Source: Saprospiraceae bacterium
GTDB lineage: Bacteria; Bacteroidota; Bacteroidia; Chitinophagales; Saprospiraceae
Reading direction: 5' to 3'
DNA: 64,000 nt
Assembly: GCA_013001975.1 (NCBI GenBank)
Contig: JABDKX010000162.1
Location: 24,060 to 88,059 of the forward strand
Below, piece after piece: positions 32,568-42,249 of this stretch (its first letter is position 1; each line of letters opens with the position of its first letter). A program made the position numbers and the translations under genes. Under the pieces are notes generated by a model. It saw nothing but the letters and a program-made list of their open reading frames with translations. It was not told the origin of the DNA and did not search any database.

Positions 32568-35153
32568 ATGAAGCAATACTTCGAGATCAAGCAAAAGCAT
32601 CCAGATGCAATATTGCTATTTCGAGTTGGTGACTTTTATGAAACTTTTGGAGAGGATGCTGTCAAGGCATCTCAAATTCTAGGAATTGTTCTCACAGCTA
32701 GAAATAATGGTGGTTCAGATATCGAATTAGCCGGTTTTCCTTATCACTCTGTTAATTTATATTTACCCAAATTAGTAAAAGCAGGATATCGAGTGGCCAT
32801 TTGTGAACAGATGGAAAAACCATCAAAGGAGAAAAAGATTGTAAGAAGGGATGTTACTGAAGTTGTAACGCCTGGTGTTACAACGAATGAAAACCTTTTA
32901 GAATCAGATCAGAATAATTTTTTGGCATCCATTTTTAAGGAAAATAATAGATATGGCGTTGCATTTCTTGATATATCTACAGGTGAATTTATTGTCCATG
33001 AAGGCACTAAACAATCTTTAGGAAAGTTACTCCAAAGTTTTTCACCACATGAGGCTATTTTTTCAAAAAGTCAAAAAAATGAATTCTCTGATATACTAGG
33101 CAAAGAAGTCTATACTCATGCATTAGACGAATGGTATTTTGAATATGACTATAACAGAGAATTAATTTTAAAGCATTTCAATGTACTTTCTCTCAAGGGG
33201 TTCGGATTAGAAGGTCATAGGTTAAGTCAAATTGCTGCGGGTACCATCTTACATTATTTGACCACTATCCATCAGAAAAATATATCTCATATCCATAAAG
33301 TAGTTAGAGTTGAATCAGATCGCTACATGTGGCTGGATAGATTTACCATAAGAAATTTAGAATTGGTCAGAAGTAATCACCCATCAGGAATAAGTTTACT
33401 AGACATTCTAGATAAGACTAAAACACCAATGGGTGCTCGGATGCTCAACAAATGGGTCGTCCTTCCTCTCAAAGAAATTGAAGAAATCAACAAAAGACTC
33501 AATCGTGTAGAATCTTTGGTAAAAGAAGAAAATGTTCGTGAAGATGTATTTGAAATCTTAAAAACTATTGGAGATCTGGAACGGGTTACTTCTAAAATTC
33601 CTCTAAAAAAAATAAATCCAAAAGAACTCATTTCAATAAGAACCACTCTTTTAAAACTGCGAGATATTAAAGGCATTTTTGAAAAAAAGAATTTGGCATC
33701 CTTTATTGAAATTACTGATAAAATAAATCCATGTGATGCATTGGATAAGGTCATTTTTGACACTTTAAATGAAGACGCTCCATTTTCCTTATCCAAAGGT
33801 GATGTTATTAAAAGCGGTTGGAATGAAGCATTAGATCAATGGAAGACTATTTCTTCAAACTCAAAAGAAATCCTACTTCAATTACAGCATAAGCAGATTG
33901 AAGCTACTGGCATTAAAACCCTAAAAGTCGGTTTCAATAATGTCTTTGGATACTATTTTGAGGTCACCAATAAATTTAAAAACGAAGATCTCATTCCTGA
34001 TGATTGGGTGAGGAAGCAAACTTTAAAAGGAGCTGAAAGGTACATCAATTCTGAGTTAAAGGAAATTGAAACTAAAATTTTACAAGCTCATGAAAAAATA
34101 GTTGAACTTGAAGAGCAATTGTATAATGAATTGGTTTCAGTAGCTGAAACATATGTTACTACCCTACTAACTAATGCATCATTATTAGCAGAAATTGATT
34201 GCTATGCATCGCTTGCTGACCTCGCTATTAAAAACAATTATTGTAAGCCAGTTGTAGATGATAGTTATGTATTAGATATCAAACAAGGTCGGCATCCAGT
34301 CATCGAAACGCAACTCAGTGTTAATGATCCATATGTTCCAAATGATGTTTATTTGGATTTAGATACGCAACAAATAATAATGATTACTGGTCCAAACATG
34401 TCCGGTAAATCTGCAGTGTTACGTCAATCAGCACTCATTACATTATTGGCACACATGGGTTCTTTTGTACCAGCAGAATCTGCAACCATAGGCATCGTTG
34501 ATAAAATTTTTACACGAGTCGGAGCGTCCGATAACATTTCAAGCGGTGAATCAACGTTTATGGTAGAAATGAATGAGACGGCTTCCATATTAAACAATCT
34601 CTCTCAAAGAAGTTTAATAATCTTAGATGAGATTGGAAGAGGGACAAGTACTTTTGATGGCATATCAATTGCATGGGCCATTGCTGAATATTTACATGAC
34701 CAGGGGGATTACTCTCCAAAAACATTGTTTGCTACCCATTATCACGAACTGAATGAACTGGAAGAATCATTTGAGAGAATTAAAAATTACAACGTAGCAA
34801 CCAAAGAAATTCAAGATAAAGTAATATTTCTCCGAAAGCTAGTCAAAGGCGCTTCCCAAGCAAGCTTTGGCATTCATGTAGCTCAGTTGGCCGGTATGCC
34901 AAACTCTATTGTTCTGAGGGCTTCGCAATTATTAATTGAACTAGAGTCAAAATCCGTTAACAAGAAAAAAGAAGTGAAAGAAACTTTGAGTTCAAATCAA
35001 GCGCGTGCTAATTTGCAAATGAATCTTTTTGATGAAGGGTCAATGAAATTTAAGCAAATTAGTGAAGTATTAGAAAACATAGATATCCAATCTATGACTC
35101 CTATTGAATGCATGTTAAAATTAAATGAAATTAAAGATAAGCTGAAAGATTAG
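32568..35153 (+). CDS. mutS: DNA mismatch repair protein MutS
   Basis: 861 residues from the ATG at 32568. The mismatch-binding motif is LFRVGDFYETFGEDA (FxE included) and the ATPase has Walker A GPNMSGKSA and DEIGRGTSTFDG, then FATHYHEL. It recognises mismatches and recruits MutL. The frame is open without stop to 32475, and codons before the ATG read as a Lys-rich tail (KTSKKVKKVTPL) that joins smoothly to MKQYFE, as in relatives that continue upstream. The true start may be the ATT at 32508 or another non-ATG codon. Followed 2 bases later by a GNAT gene. Confidence 0.97.
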   Translation: MKQYFEIKQKHPDAILLFRVGDFYETFGEDAVKASQILGIVLTARNNGGSDIELAGFPYHSVNLYLPKLVKAGYRVAICEQMEKPSKEKKIVRRDVTEVVTPGVTTNENLLESDQNNFLASIFKENNRYGVAFLDISTGEFIVHEGTKQSLGKLLQSFSPHEAIFSKSQKNEFSDILGKEVYTHALDEWYFEYDYNRELILKHFNVLSLKGFGLEGHRLSQIAAGTILHYLTTIHQKNISHIHKVVRVESDRYMWLDRFTIRNLELVRSNHPSGISLLDILDKTKTPMGARMLNKWVVLPLKEIEEINKRLNRVESLVKEENVREDVFEILKTIGDLERVTSKIPLKKINPKELISIRTTLLKLRDIKGIFEKKNLASFIEITDKINPCDALDKVIFDTLNEDAPFSLSKGDVIKSGWNEALDQWKTISSNSKEILLQLQHKQIEATGIKTLKVGFNNVFGYYFEVTNKFKNEDLIPDDWVRKQTLKGAERYINSELKEIETKILQAHEKIVELEEQLYNELVSVAETYVTTLLTNASLLAEIDCYASLADLAIKNNYCKPVVDDSYVLDIKQGRHPVIETQLSVNDPYVPNDVYLDLDTQQIIMITGPNMSGKSAVLRQSALITLLAHMGSFVPAESATIGIVDKIFTRVGASDNISSGESTFMVEMNETASILNNLSQRSLIILDEIGRGTSTFDGISIAWAIAEYLHDQGDYSPKTLFATHYHELNELEESFERIKNYNVATKEIQDKVIFLRKLVKGASQASFGIHVAQLAGMPNSIVLRASQLLIELESKSVNKKKEVKETLSSNQARANLQMNLFDEGSMKFKQISEVLENIDIQSMTPIECMLKLNEIKDKLKD

Positions 35154-35155
35154 AT

Positions 35156-35623
35156 ATGTTTCTCTTTAAAAAAACCAATGCATCAGATCCAGACTTTATC
35201 ACCCTTGTAAAACTGTTAGATTCCAATTTAAAAATAACCGATGGTGATGACCATTCCTTTTATAATCAATTTAATTCAATAGATGACATTAAACATGTCA
35301 TCACTGTTTATGACAATGATGTACCGATTGCCTGCGGTGCACTAAAACATTATGACCAACAAACTATGGAAGTTAAGCGTATGTACACAATAGGTTCAAA
35401 GAGAGGTAAAGGTATAGCCACAGAATTATTAAAACAATTAGAGGATTGGGCATTTGCCTTAGGATACTCAAGATGTATCTTAGAAACAGGAAGCAGACAA
35501 GTTAGTGCTATTGCACTCTACAAAAAAAGCAATTATCAAATCATTGAAAACTACGCTCAATATAAAAATGTTGAAAACAGCATTTGTTTTGAAAAGCAAC
35601 TAAATAAAAAAGGCGATAATTAA
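35156..35623 (+). CDS. GNAT family N-acetyltransferase
   Basis: 155 residues with a full GNAT fold: central strands VPIACGALKHY and TMEVKRMYTIGSKRGKGIATELLKQLEDWA, where GSKRGKGIA is the acetyl-CoA pyrophosphate loop (motif A), then LETGSRQVSAIALYKKSNYQII (motif B). Acceptor unknown. It starts 2 bases after mutS and ends inside the following terminator hairpin, so it is cotranscribed with mutS. Confidence 0.9.
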   Translation: MFLFKKTNASDPDFITLVKLLDSNLKITDGDDHSFYNQFNSIDDIKHVITVYDNDVPIACGALKHYDQQTMEVKRMYTIGSKRGKGIATELLKQLEDWAFALGYSRCILETGSRQVSAIALYKKSNYQIIENYAQYKNVENSICFEKQLNKKGDN

Positions 35624-35637
35624 TTACCGCCTTTTTT
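35606..35637 (+). terminator. bidirectional terminator between the GNAT gene and the T9SS thioredoxin gene
   Basis: AAAAAAGGCG and CGCCTTTTTT frame a TAATTAATTA-type loop that contains the GNAT stop codon. Poly-A and poly-T flanks serve the two converging genes. Confidence 0.85.
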
Positions 35638-35657
35638 AATTTTATTTGTCAGATTAA

Positions 35658-38600
35658 TTATTTCGCAACAACCACTTTCTTAATATTAACTTTGTCTTGA
35701 GATCTGACTTCAACTAAGTAAATTCCATTTGCAATAGTACTCAAATCAATAGTTTGAGATACCGTTTTAGAATTTGTGTTATAAGACTTCAATAATTTCC
35801 CATCTAAAGAAACCATGCTGATCTTCAATTGTGCTTTAACTTTTAAATCAACATTTACATTTAGATAATCCACTGCTGGATTAGGTGAAACGTTGAATGA
35901 ATTAATTATAGAAATTTCATTCACATTTGTTGTTCCTGTCACAGTGTATAATTCTTCAACAGTACATCCATTACCATCAACAATTGTTGCTAAGTAATCA
36001 CCTTGAGGTAAACCAGTCAGATCAGTTCCAGTGCTGCCATTATCCCATGTTACTTCATATGTACCAGTACCTCCAACTATACTTAAGTTGATACTGCCTT
36101 CACTAACACTAGCTTGACTATTGACAACTGTTGCATTTACTTCTATTGCATCAGGCTCAGTTATGACAACTTCGTTTGTCACCGTTTCGCCTGCTGCATC
36201 TGTAATCATTATTTGATAAGCTCCTGGACCTAAATTAGATAAGTTTGTACCAGTATAATTTGCACCTCCTGGTCCTTGCCAGTCGTATTCATACCCTGGA
36301 ACACCGCCGCCAACACCAACTTGAATACTTGCATCATTGGCACCAAAACAAGAAACATCAGTTGATGCTGTTGTTACTTGTATAGGTGTAGTAGCCAATA
36401 CTTCTTCTTCATGTGTTGTCGTTCCACAATCATTTGTACTTGCTAGATTTACTTTATAGAATCCAGGGTTTGCATAAGTATGAACCGGATTGGCTTCTGT
36501 TGATGTATTTCCATCGCCAAAGTCCCATAATCTTGATTTAACATCACCTTCAGTCATGTCATTGAATGTGAAAGTATACTCAGCTGTCATGTATGCGTAA
36601 TCAGCAATTGGTAATTCATCCAAATTCGCTTCTACAGTCACAGATTCCATAACAGTACATCCGAAGATATTGGTCGCAACTGCTGTATATTCTCCTGGCT
36701 GATCAACAACTAATTCAGTATTGATTCCAAGTACTTCACCATTTTCATTTACCCATTCAACAGATATACTCATATCAGTTGAATAAGTTAATGTGCTCGT
36801 TTCATTTGTACAATCCAAAATTGTAGGATTATCAATAAGGTCTATTGAAGGAAGCTCTACCATTTGAGTTACAAATGAATCAGAACTCTGACATCCTGTT
36901 GTATTATTTGTGATCATTACAGTTATGTCTGAAGATGTATTTAAATCAACACATTCACCAGAAAATGTAACACCATCAATTTCCCAAGATATATTATGGT
37001 TGCTTGAATTATCTAAGCAAATAGTTGTCATATTGCCAGCGCAAAACATTAAATCTCCAGACACATCAACTTGAGGCGCTTCAAATGCAGTTGTTTGAAC
37101 AACATCAGAAACTTCACATCCAGTTATATCATTTGTCAAGTAAACTTCAACTTCTGCAGATTCCATGATTTCAATTGAAAAGTCATTACTCACTGTAACA
37201 CCATTTACAACCCATGTTGGTGTTTCATCAGGGTTTTGTGTTACAGTCAACGTAGTGGAAGAACCATCACAGAAATCAGTATCTCCAGATAATTCTAATT
37301 CTGGAAGATCTTCAGATTCAATCATAATTGAAGCTGACTCACTACAACCACTGTACATATTGTCTATTGTTAACGTATACATACCTGCAGCACTTACTTC
37401 AATGTCAGGAGAGTTTATCGGAGATTCAATCACGCCATCTGCTGTCGTCCAAGTATAAACCGTTGAAGAATCAGCAGTTGATCCTTGAGAAGAAATCATA
37501 CTTGTCACATTGTTACAATCAATATTGCCAGATGAACTAACAACAGCTGTAGGCACACTGAAATCTTCAGTAACCATCACAGAAGACATTGTTTCACATC
37601 CAGTTGTTGCGTCATATACAGACAGTGTATACAAACCTGCAGAATCAACCTGAACTTGAGAACCAGAACCAACAAAGACATCAGTCGGATCATACCAGTT
37701 ATAGGTAATATTCGGCCCTGAAGAAGAATTGCTTGCGTCTACATATACAGTATCCACGACACAACTAAATGAGCCTATTGCTTGTGACATTGCTGTAGGA
37801 GAATTAGTCTCCGCTATTTCAAATCTTGGCACATATGCTTCGCAACCATTTGCATCTATAATAGTCGGTTCATATTCACCTGGTTCAAGTGTTACATATT
37901 CGTCAAATGATTCAAAATCATCAAACTGATATAACATCGGCCAAGTACCGCCTTCAACAAAAAATTCTACTGATCCTAATGCTTGATCTTCACAATCAGG
38001 ATTAAAAACTTCATATTCGAATTCCAATTCTTCAGGTTCTTCTAATTCAAATTCTAATTCATACTCACATCCCGTGCCTATGTCAGTAACAACGACTTCA
38101 TAATCACCAGCAGGAACATTCATTAACATTGGGGTATCGTCACCAGTTGACCATTCATATTCGAAATCTTCTGATCCACCACTTGCATCAACTTCAATCA
38201 TACCATCTGATCCATTAGCACATGAAACATTAGCTAAATCAACCAGCTCAACATCAGCACCATTATTATATTCAATTTCAATAGGACCTTTTACTACTTC
38301 GTAGTTGTTGTCATCGGTCATTGTAACTGAATAGAAACCAGGTTCTATGTTATAAAGGTTTTGTGTCGTTGCGCCATTAGACCATTCGTATTCAACTGTT
38401 CCTTCTCCACCAGCTTGGTTGGTTTGAATAAATGAAGTTGTACAATCTTCTTCATTGACATCAAATGTTGTATTGTGCATTTGAAAGGAGTGTGCAGTCC
38501 AAGATTCCCACTCATTAAAACTGGCTTGACCAATCTCATAGATTTCTCCATTTGGAGCTACACCGTATAAAGTTGGATAATAATTAATTTGGAAATCGCC

Positions 38601-39011
38601 ATTTACTGTCGCTGCATCACCAGCTTCAGGATTTAAAATTGGATAATCAACACCAGCTGTCCAGTCTCCAATTGATCCTCCAGAACATCCAGATGGCCCA
38701 TAAATACAAGGTTGGGTCGTACCTGGATCAGCTTCAATCATGAAAACCATGACCTTATCTTCTCCTCCGGGACCAAAATCTCCGTAAATATTTTCTAAAA
38801 TTCCGGTTTGATGATAATTCCAACATGGACCACACCATGTAGCTGAAAAGTCAAGTATTACTGAGTATCCATCGTCTAGATAGTCATATAATTGGTGGTC
38901 TTCTCCGTTTATATCTTCTAAATTGAAATCTGGAGCTATTTGACCATCGGGAATTTGGGAAAAAAGGTTTAAGGAACAAAAAAGGGTAAAGAATAAAAGT
39001 ATTTTTCGCAT
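35658..39011 (-). CDS. T9SS-exported thioredoxin-domain protein with SprB, Ig-like and PKD modules
   Basis: 1117 residues. Signal peptide (1-19), then a TlpA/thioredoxin domain (~20-175) with the redox site WCGPC (Cys60 and Cys63) and the cis-Pro segment YYPTLYG. It is followed by about three SprB-type repeats (to ~400), repeated Cys-pair Ig-like modules (~400-795, pattern TxCExSDVVQT), a PKD domain (~800-875, LWDFGDGNTS...HTYANPGFYKV), two more SprB-like repeats and a T9SS sorting tail (FNVSPNPAVDYL...GIYLVEVRS). An active-site thiol domain carried to the surface by T9SS is unusual. Disulfide handling in extracellular Cys-rich adhesins is a plausible role. Confidence 0.92.
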   Translation of the reverse strand: MRKILLFFTLFCSLNLFSQIPDGQIAPDFNLEDINGEDHQLYDYLDDGYSVILDFSATWCGPCWNYHQTGILENIYGDFGPGGEDKVMVFMIEADPGTTQPCIYGPSGCSGGSIGDWTAGVDYPILNPEAGDAATVNGDFQINYYPTLYGVAPNGEIYEIGQASFNEWESWTAHSFQMHNTTFDVNEEDCTTSFIQTNQAGGEGTVEYEWSNGATTQNLYNIEPGFYSVTMTDDNNYEVVKGPIEIEYNNGADVELVDLANVSCANGSDGMIEVDASGGSEDFEYEWSTGDDTPMLMNVPAGDYEVVVTDIGTGCEYELEFELEEPEELEFEYEVFNPDCEDQALGSVEFFVEGGTWPMLYQFDDFESFDEYVTLEPGEYEPTIIDANGCEAYVPRFEIAETNSPTAMSQAIGSFSCVVDTVYVDASNSSSGPNITYNWYDPTDVFVGSGSQVQVDSAGLYTLSVYDATTGCETMSSVMVTEDFSVPTAVVSSSGNIDCNNVTSMISSQGSTADSSTVYTWTTADGVIESPINSPDIEVSAAGMYTLTIDNMYSGCSESASIMIESEDLPELELSGDTDFCDGSSTTLTVTQNPDETPTWVVNGVTVSNDFSIEIMESAEVEVYLTNDITGCEVSDVVQTTAFEAPQVDVSGDLMFCAGNMTTICLDNSSNHNISWEIDGVTFSGECVDLNTSSDITVMITNNTTGCQSSDSFVTQMVELPSIDLIDNPTILDCTNETSTLTYSTDMSISVEWVNENGEVLGINTELVVDQPGEYTAVATNIFGCTVMESVTVEANLDELPIADYAYMTAEYTFTFNDMTEGDVKSRLWDFGDGNTSTEANPVHTYANPGFYKVNLASTNDCGTTTHEEEVLATTPIQVTTASTDVSCFGANDASIQVGVGGGVPGYEYDWQGPGGANYTGTNLSNLGPGAYQIMITDAAGETVTNEVVITEPDAIEVNATVVNSQASVSEGSINLSIVGGTGTYEVTWDNGSTGTDLTGLPQGDYLATIVDGNGCTVEELYTVTGTTNVNEISIINSFNVSPNPAVDYLNVNVDLKVKAQLKISMVSLDGKLLKSYNTNSKTVSQTIDLSTIANGIYLVEVRSQDKVNIKKVVVAK

Positions 39012-39044
39012 TGGATTGATTTTATTCTCCGAAAATAGTAAAAA

Positions 39045-40385
39045 TCAATTTAATCCACGGAAATTTTTCATTCCTCCCATCATTTGTTGCATTCCTTTTC
39101 CTTTTGACATCATGTGCATCATCTTTCGCATTTGGTCAAATTGCTTGATAAACATGTTAATTTCATGGATATTTTTTCCCGAACCTTTAGCAATTCTTTT
39201 CTTCCTGCTCATGTTTAAAAGCTCCGGATTTGAACGTTCTTGAGGTGTCATTGACAATATTATGGCCTCAACTTTTGAAAAAGCATTATCATCGATATCA
39301 AGATTTTTAAGTTTTCCCATACCTGGAATCATGCCAAGCAAAGATTTGATATCACCCATTTTACGAATTTGATTTAATTGACCAAGAAAGTCATTAAAGT
39401 CAAATTTGTTTTTCTTGATCTTTTTCTCTAATCGTTTGGCTTCTTTCTCATCAAATTGATCTTGGGCTTTTTCAACAAATGAAACGATGTCACCCATTCC
39501 AAGAATTCTTTGAGCCATTCTATCGGGATGAAATACGTCCAATGCTTCCATTGTTTCTCCAGTTGAAACAAATTTGATCGGTTTACCTACAGTATATTTA
39601 ACTGACAAAGCAGCTCCACCTCTTGTATCGCCGTCTAACTTGGTTAATACGACTCCATCATAATCGATCTTTTCATTGAAGGCAGCTGCTGTATTGACAG
39701 CATCTTGACCTGTCATTGAATCAACAACAAAAAGCGTTTCTGTTGGTGTAATTGCATTTTTAATACCCTCAATCTCGTTCATCATCGCCTCATCAACTGA
39801 TAAACGACCTGCTGTATCGACAATAACGACGTTAAATTGATTTTGCTTAGCATAGACAACTGCGTTTTCAGCAATCTCTATTGGGTTTTTATTTTCAGGT
39901 TCTTTATAAATTTCAACACCAACTTGCTCAGATAATACTGTTAATTGATCTATTGCTGCAGGTCTGTAAACATCACATGCTGTGACTAATACCTTATGGT
40001 GTTTTTTTTCTTTTAAGTACTTAGATAGTTTCCCAGTGAAAGTTGTTTTACCAGATCCTTGCAAGCCTGCTATTAGTATTACAGCTGGAGAGCCTTTAGC
40101 ATTGATCCCAACTGATTGCCCCCCCATCAAAGAAACCATCTCATCCATGACAATTTTGACCATGAGGTCTCCAGGCTTAACTGCATTTAATACATTACGG
40201 GTTCCTAATGCTTGCGCTTTTACATTATCAGTAAACTCCTTGGCAATCTTATAGTTAACATCTGCCGCAACAAGTGCTCTTCGAATTTCTTTTATTGACT
40301 GAGCTATATTGAGTTCGGTTAATTTACCGTCTCCAGTTAAATTCTTAAACGCGCCTTCTAATTTTTCACTTAATGTATCAAACAT
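39045..40385 (-). CDS. ffh: signal recognition particle protein Ffh
   Basis: 446 residues: N domain (1-~85), GTPase G domain (G1 GLQGSGKTTFTGKL; DTAGRLS; TKLDGDTRGGAAL) and Met-rich M domain (from ~325, IPGMGKLKNL, SRKKRIAKGSG, then MMHMMSKGKGMQQMMGGM) that binds 4.5S RNA and signal peptides. It targets membrane proteins to SecYEG with FtsY. A perfect -7 element (TAACTTTG) is at 40415-40408, 23 bases before the ATG, without an obvious -33. Confidence 0.97.
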   Translation of the reverse strand: MFDTLSEKLEGAFKNLTGDGKLTELNIAQSIKEIRRALVAADVNYKIAKEFTDNVKAQALGTRNVLNAVKPGDLMVKIVMDEMVSLMGGQSVGINAKGSPAVILIAGLQGSGKTTFTGKLSKYLKEKKHHKVLVTACDVYRPAAIDQLTVLSEQVGVEIYKEPENKNPIEIAENAVVYAKQNQFNVVIVDTAGRLSVDEAMMNEIEGIKNAITPTETLFVVDSMTGQDAVNTAAAFNEKIDYDGVVLTKLDGDTRGGAALSVKYTVGKPIKFVSTGETMEALDVFHPDRMAQRILGMGDIVSFVEKAQDQFDEKEAKRLEKKIKKNKFDFNDFLGQLNQIRKMGDIKSLLGMIPGMGKLKNLDIDDNAFSKVEAIILSMTPQERSNPELLNMSRKKRIAKGSGKNIHEINMFIKQFDQMRKMMHMMSKGKGMQQMMGGMKNFRGLN

Positions 40386-40407
40386 GCTCCTAAAATATTT
40401 TGAGCCG

Positions 40408-40415
40408 CAAAGTTA
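40408..40415 (-). promoter_or_regulatory. -7 element of ffh
   Basis: Minus strand TAACTTTG is an exact TAnnTTTG match, followed by CGGC. No TTG at 17-23 bases upstream; the nearest is 9 bases away. Confidence 0.4.
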
Positions 40416-40513
40416 TAAAAAAGCCAATGGATTCGTTATAGATAATATTATAATAAAAGAAAGAAAAAAGTATGGAGAAAAATAAAAATATTATAAAAAT
40501 AGTTAATATGTAT

Positions 40514-40521
40514 TATCTTTG
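40514..40521 (+). promoter_or_regulatory. -7 element at the start of the CHAP gene
   Basis: TATCTTTG matches TAnnTTTG exactly and ends 5 bases before the ATG at 40527, so transcription from it would start at or next to the start codon. No -33 TTG is seen. Confidence 0.35.
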
Positions 40522-40526
40522 TTATC

Positions 40527-41087
40527 ATGACTAGAGTATACTTAATCGGTATTATTATCCTCACATTTTTGCAGTCTCACAGCTCTGTAAAAGATTATAA
40601 AATTGGAGACATAATAGACAGATTCAATAATATTGAAGTTTACTATAACGGTAATTTGAATAATGTATCAGGTAGAAACACCTCTTATGATGGTTATAAT
40701 ATGGGATTATTATACCAATGTGTTGAATATGTCAAGCGATACTACTATTACATTTACGATCATAAAATGCCAGATGCCTATGGTCATGCAAAGGAACTTT
40801 TTGATAAATCGTTGCCTGATTTGAAATTGAATAAAAAAAGAGGCCTTTATCAATTAAAAAATGGATCTGTTTATCGTCCGCTTCCTGGTGATATTTTAGT
40901 CTTTGATGGCAATAGTTCTAATCCTTATGGTCACGTTGGCATAGTCACCTTAAGTAAAGGTTCAAAATGTGAAATAATTCAACAGAATGTTGGAGTTAAA
41001 ACAAGGGCAACTTATAAGGTCACAAAAATTGATAATAAATATTTTGTCTTGGACGATGATATCCTGGGCTGGATGAGATTAGAATAA
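40527..41087 (+). CDS. secreted CHAP-domain amidase-like protein
   Basis: 186 residues with a signal peptide (MTRVYLIGIIILTFLQSHSS). The CHAP (NlpC/P60-like) Cys is in YQCVEYVKRYY (Cys70-area) and the His in NPYGHVGIVTL, with PGDILVFDG between, so the Cys-His pair of a peptidoglycan amidase/endopeptidase is present. It would cut peptidoglycan stem peptides or N-acetylmuramoyl-L-alanine bonds in the periplasm. It is followed by rlmH with a gap of 2 bases. Confidence 0.88.
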   Translation: MTRVYLIGIIILTFLQSHSSVKDYKIGDIIDRFNNIEVYYNGNLNNVSGRNTSYDGYNMGLLYQCVEYVKRYYYYIYDHKMPDAYGHAKELFDKSLPDLKLNKKRGLYQLKNGSVYRPLPGDILVFDGNSSNPYGHVGIVTLSKGSKCEIIQQNVGVKTRATYKVTKIDNKYFVLDDDILGWMRLE

Positions 41088-41089
41088 TT

Positions 41090-41560
41090 GTGGCAATCCA
41101 ATTGATATATTTTGGCAGAGACAAAAAAAATCTTTACTCACAAGCAGAAAAGGAGTTTTATAATCGTATTAAACGGTATACTAAATTTGACATCATTGGA
41201 TTAGATCCTCCTAAAATTTCCTCAACTACACCAAGGCAAGTTATACAACAGAAAGAAGAAGATATTCTTGAAACAAAAGTTGATTCCAAATTTTATAAAA
41301 TATTATTGGACGAAAAAGGGAAGCAATTTACTTCAAAGCAATTTGCAAAGTATATTGATGTTAAAAGGGCTCAGCATGCTGACATCAGTTTTTTGATAGG
41401 AGGTGCCTATGGATTTTCAGAAAAAATGCGACAAAAAAATAAGGAAATCATTTCACTTTCACCTTTAACTTTTCCTCATCATTTGGCACGTTTGCTGTTT
41501 TTGGAACAACTATATAGGGCATTTACTATTAATAATAACGAACCATATCATAATGAATAA
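41090..41560 (+). CDS. rlmH: 23S rRNA pseudouridine-1915 N3-methyltransferase RlmH
   Basis: 156 residues from a GTG start. The SPOUT (knotted) methyltransferase motifs are FLIGGAYGFSEKM (SAM-binding loop) and LSPLTFPHHLARLLFLEQLYRAF, and the C-terminus NNEPYHNE is the usual YHHE-type end. It methylates pseudouridine 1915 in helix 69 of mature 70S ribosomes. It sits between the CHAP and rhomboid genes in a tight operon. Confidence 0.96.
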   Translation: MAIQLIYFGRDKKNLYSQAEKEFYNRIKRYTKFDIIGLDPPKISSTTPRQVIQQKEEDILETKVDSKFYKILLDEKGKQFTSKQFAKYIDVKRAQHADISFLIGGAYGFSEKMRQKNKEIISLSPLTFPHHLARLLFLEQLYRAFTINNNEPYHNE

Positions 41561-41566
41561 TTAACC

Positions 41567-42190
41567 ATGAGTATAACTGTAGCTTTATTAATAATAACAG
41601 GATTGATTTCTTACAATGCTTTCAAGGATCAAAGAATCATTGAAAGGCTGAAGCACTACCCTGTTGCTGAACATAGGAATAAGGAATATTACAGAATGCT
41701 GAGTTCTGGATTTGTTCATGGTGGATGGTTACACCTTTTAATAAACATGTTTGTTCTGTATGAATTTGGCAGAGTCGTTGAACGTAAATTTCAAATTCTT
41801 TTTGAAAACGAAATTGGAGGATCTCTGCTTTATTTGTTTATGTATTTATCTGCTATTATTGCAGCAGATATTCCGACACACCTACAACATAAAAACAATC
41901 CAAGTTATGCTGCAGTAGGAGCATCAGGAGCTGTATCAGCCGTTGTGTTTATATTTATTATGTTTTATCCATTTACTACTTTAGCGTTGTATGGCATTAT
42001 TCCTTTTAAAGCCATTCTTGGAGGAATTGCTTACTTGGTTTACTCTTCATGGGCAAGTAAAAACAGAGACGATGGCATCGGACATTCTGCACACCTCTTC
42101 GGTGCGCTTTATGGGATTTTATTTATTATTGTTATTCATCCTACCGTTTTGAAAGAGTTTGTACAACAGGTTCTTAATTACTTTTCATAA
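41567..42190 (+). CDS. rhomboid family intramembrane serine protease
   Basis: 207 residues, six membrane helices. The conserved HGGWLHLLINMFVLYEFG loop/helix (~50-67), the catalytic Ser in AVGASGAVSA (~124-133) and the catalytic His in IGHSAHLFGALYG are all present, so it should be active. It cleaves transmembrane substrates inside the bilayer; substrates unknown. Follows rlmH by 6 bases and ends just before the pruA terminator. Confidence 0.94.
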   Translation: MSITVALLIITGLISYNAFKDQRIIERLKHYPVAEHRNKEYYRMLSSGFVHGGWLHLLINMFVLYEFGRVVERKFQILFENEIGGSLLYLFMYLSAIIAADIPTHLQHKNNPSYAAVGASGAVSAVVFIFIMFYPFTTLALYGIIPFKAILGGIAYLVYSSWASKNRDDGIGHSAHLFGALYGILFIIVIHPTVLKEFVQQVLNYFS

Positions 42191-42220
42191 AAAAAGAGTG
42201 CAATAAAAACTACACCCTTT
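42187..42220 (-). terminator. pruA terminator
   Basis: On the minus strand AAAGGGTG (42220-42213) pairs with CACTCTTT (42200-42193) with one G.U wobble, then runs into a U-tract. On the plus strand the same site has an A-C mismatch, so it suits pruA better than the rhomboid gene. Confidence 0.6.
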
Positions 42221-42249
42221 CATTTATATTAAATTGATCTTATTTAAAA

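Noticed and set aside
33377..33796. 139-residue minus-strand open frame within mutS
   Set aside because: Shadow frame; mutS coding with conserved motifs covers the region.
37165..37458. 97-residue plus-strand open frame within the T9SS thioredoxin gene
   Set aside because: Antisense of the Ig-like modules; no independent signals.
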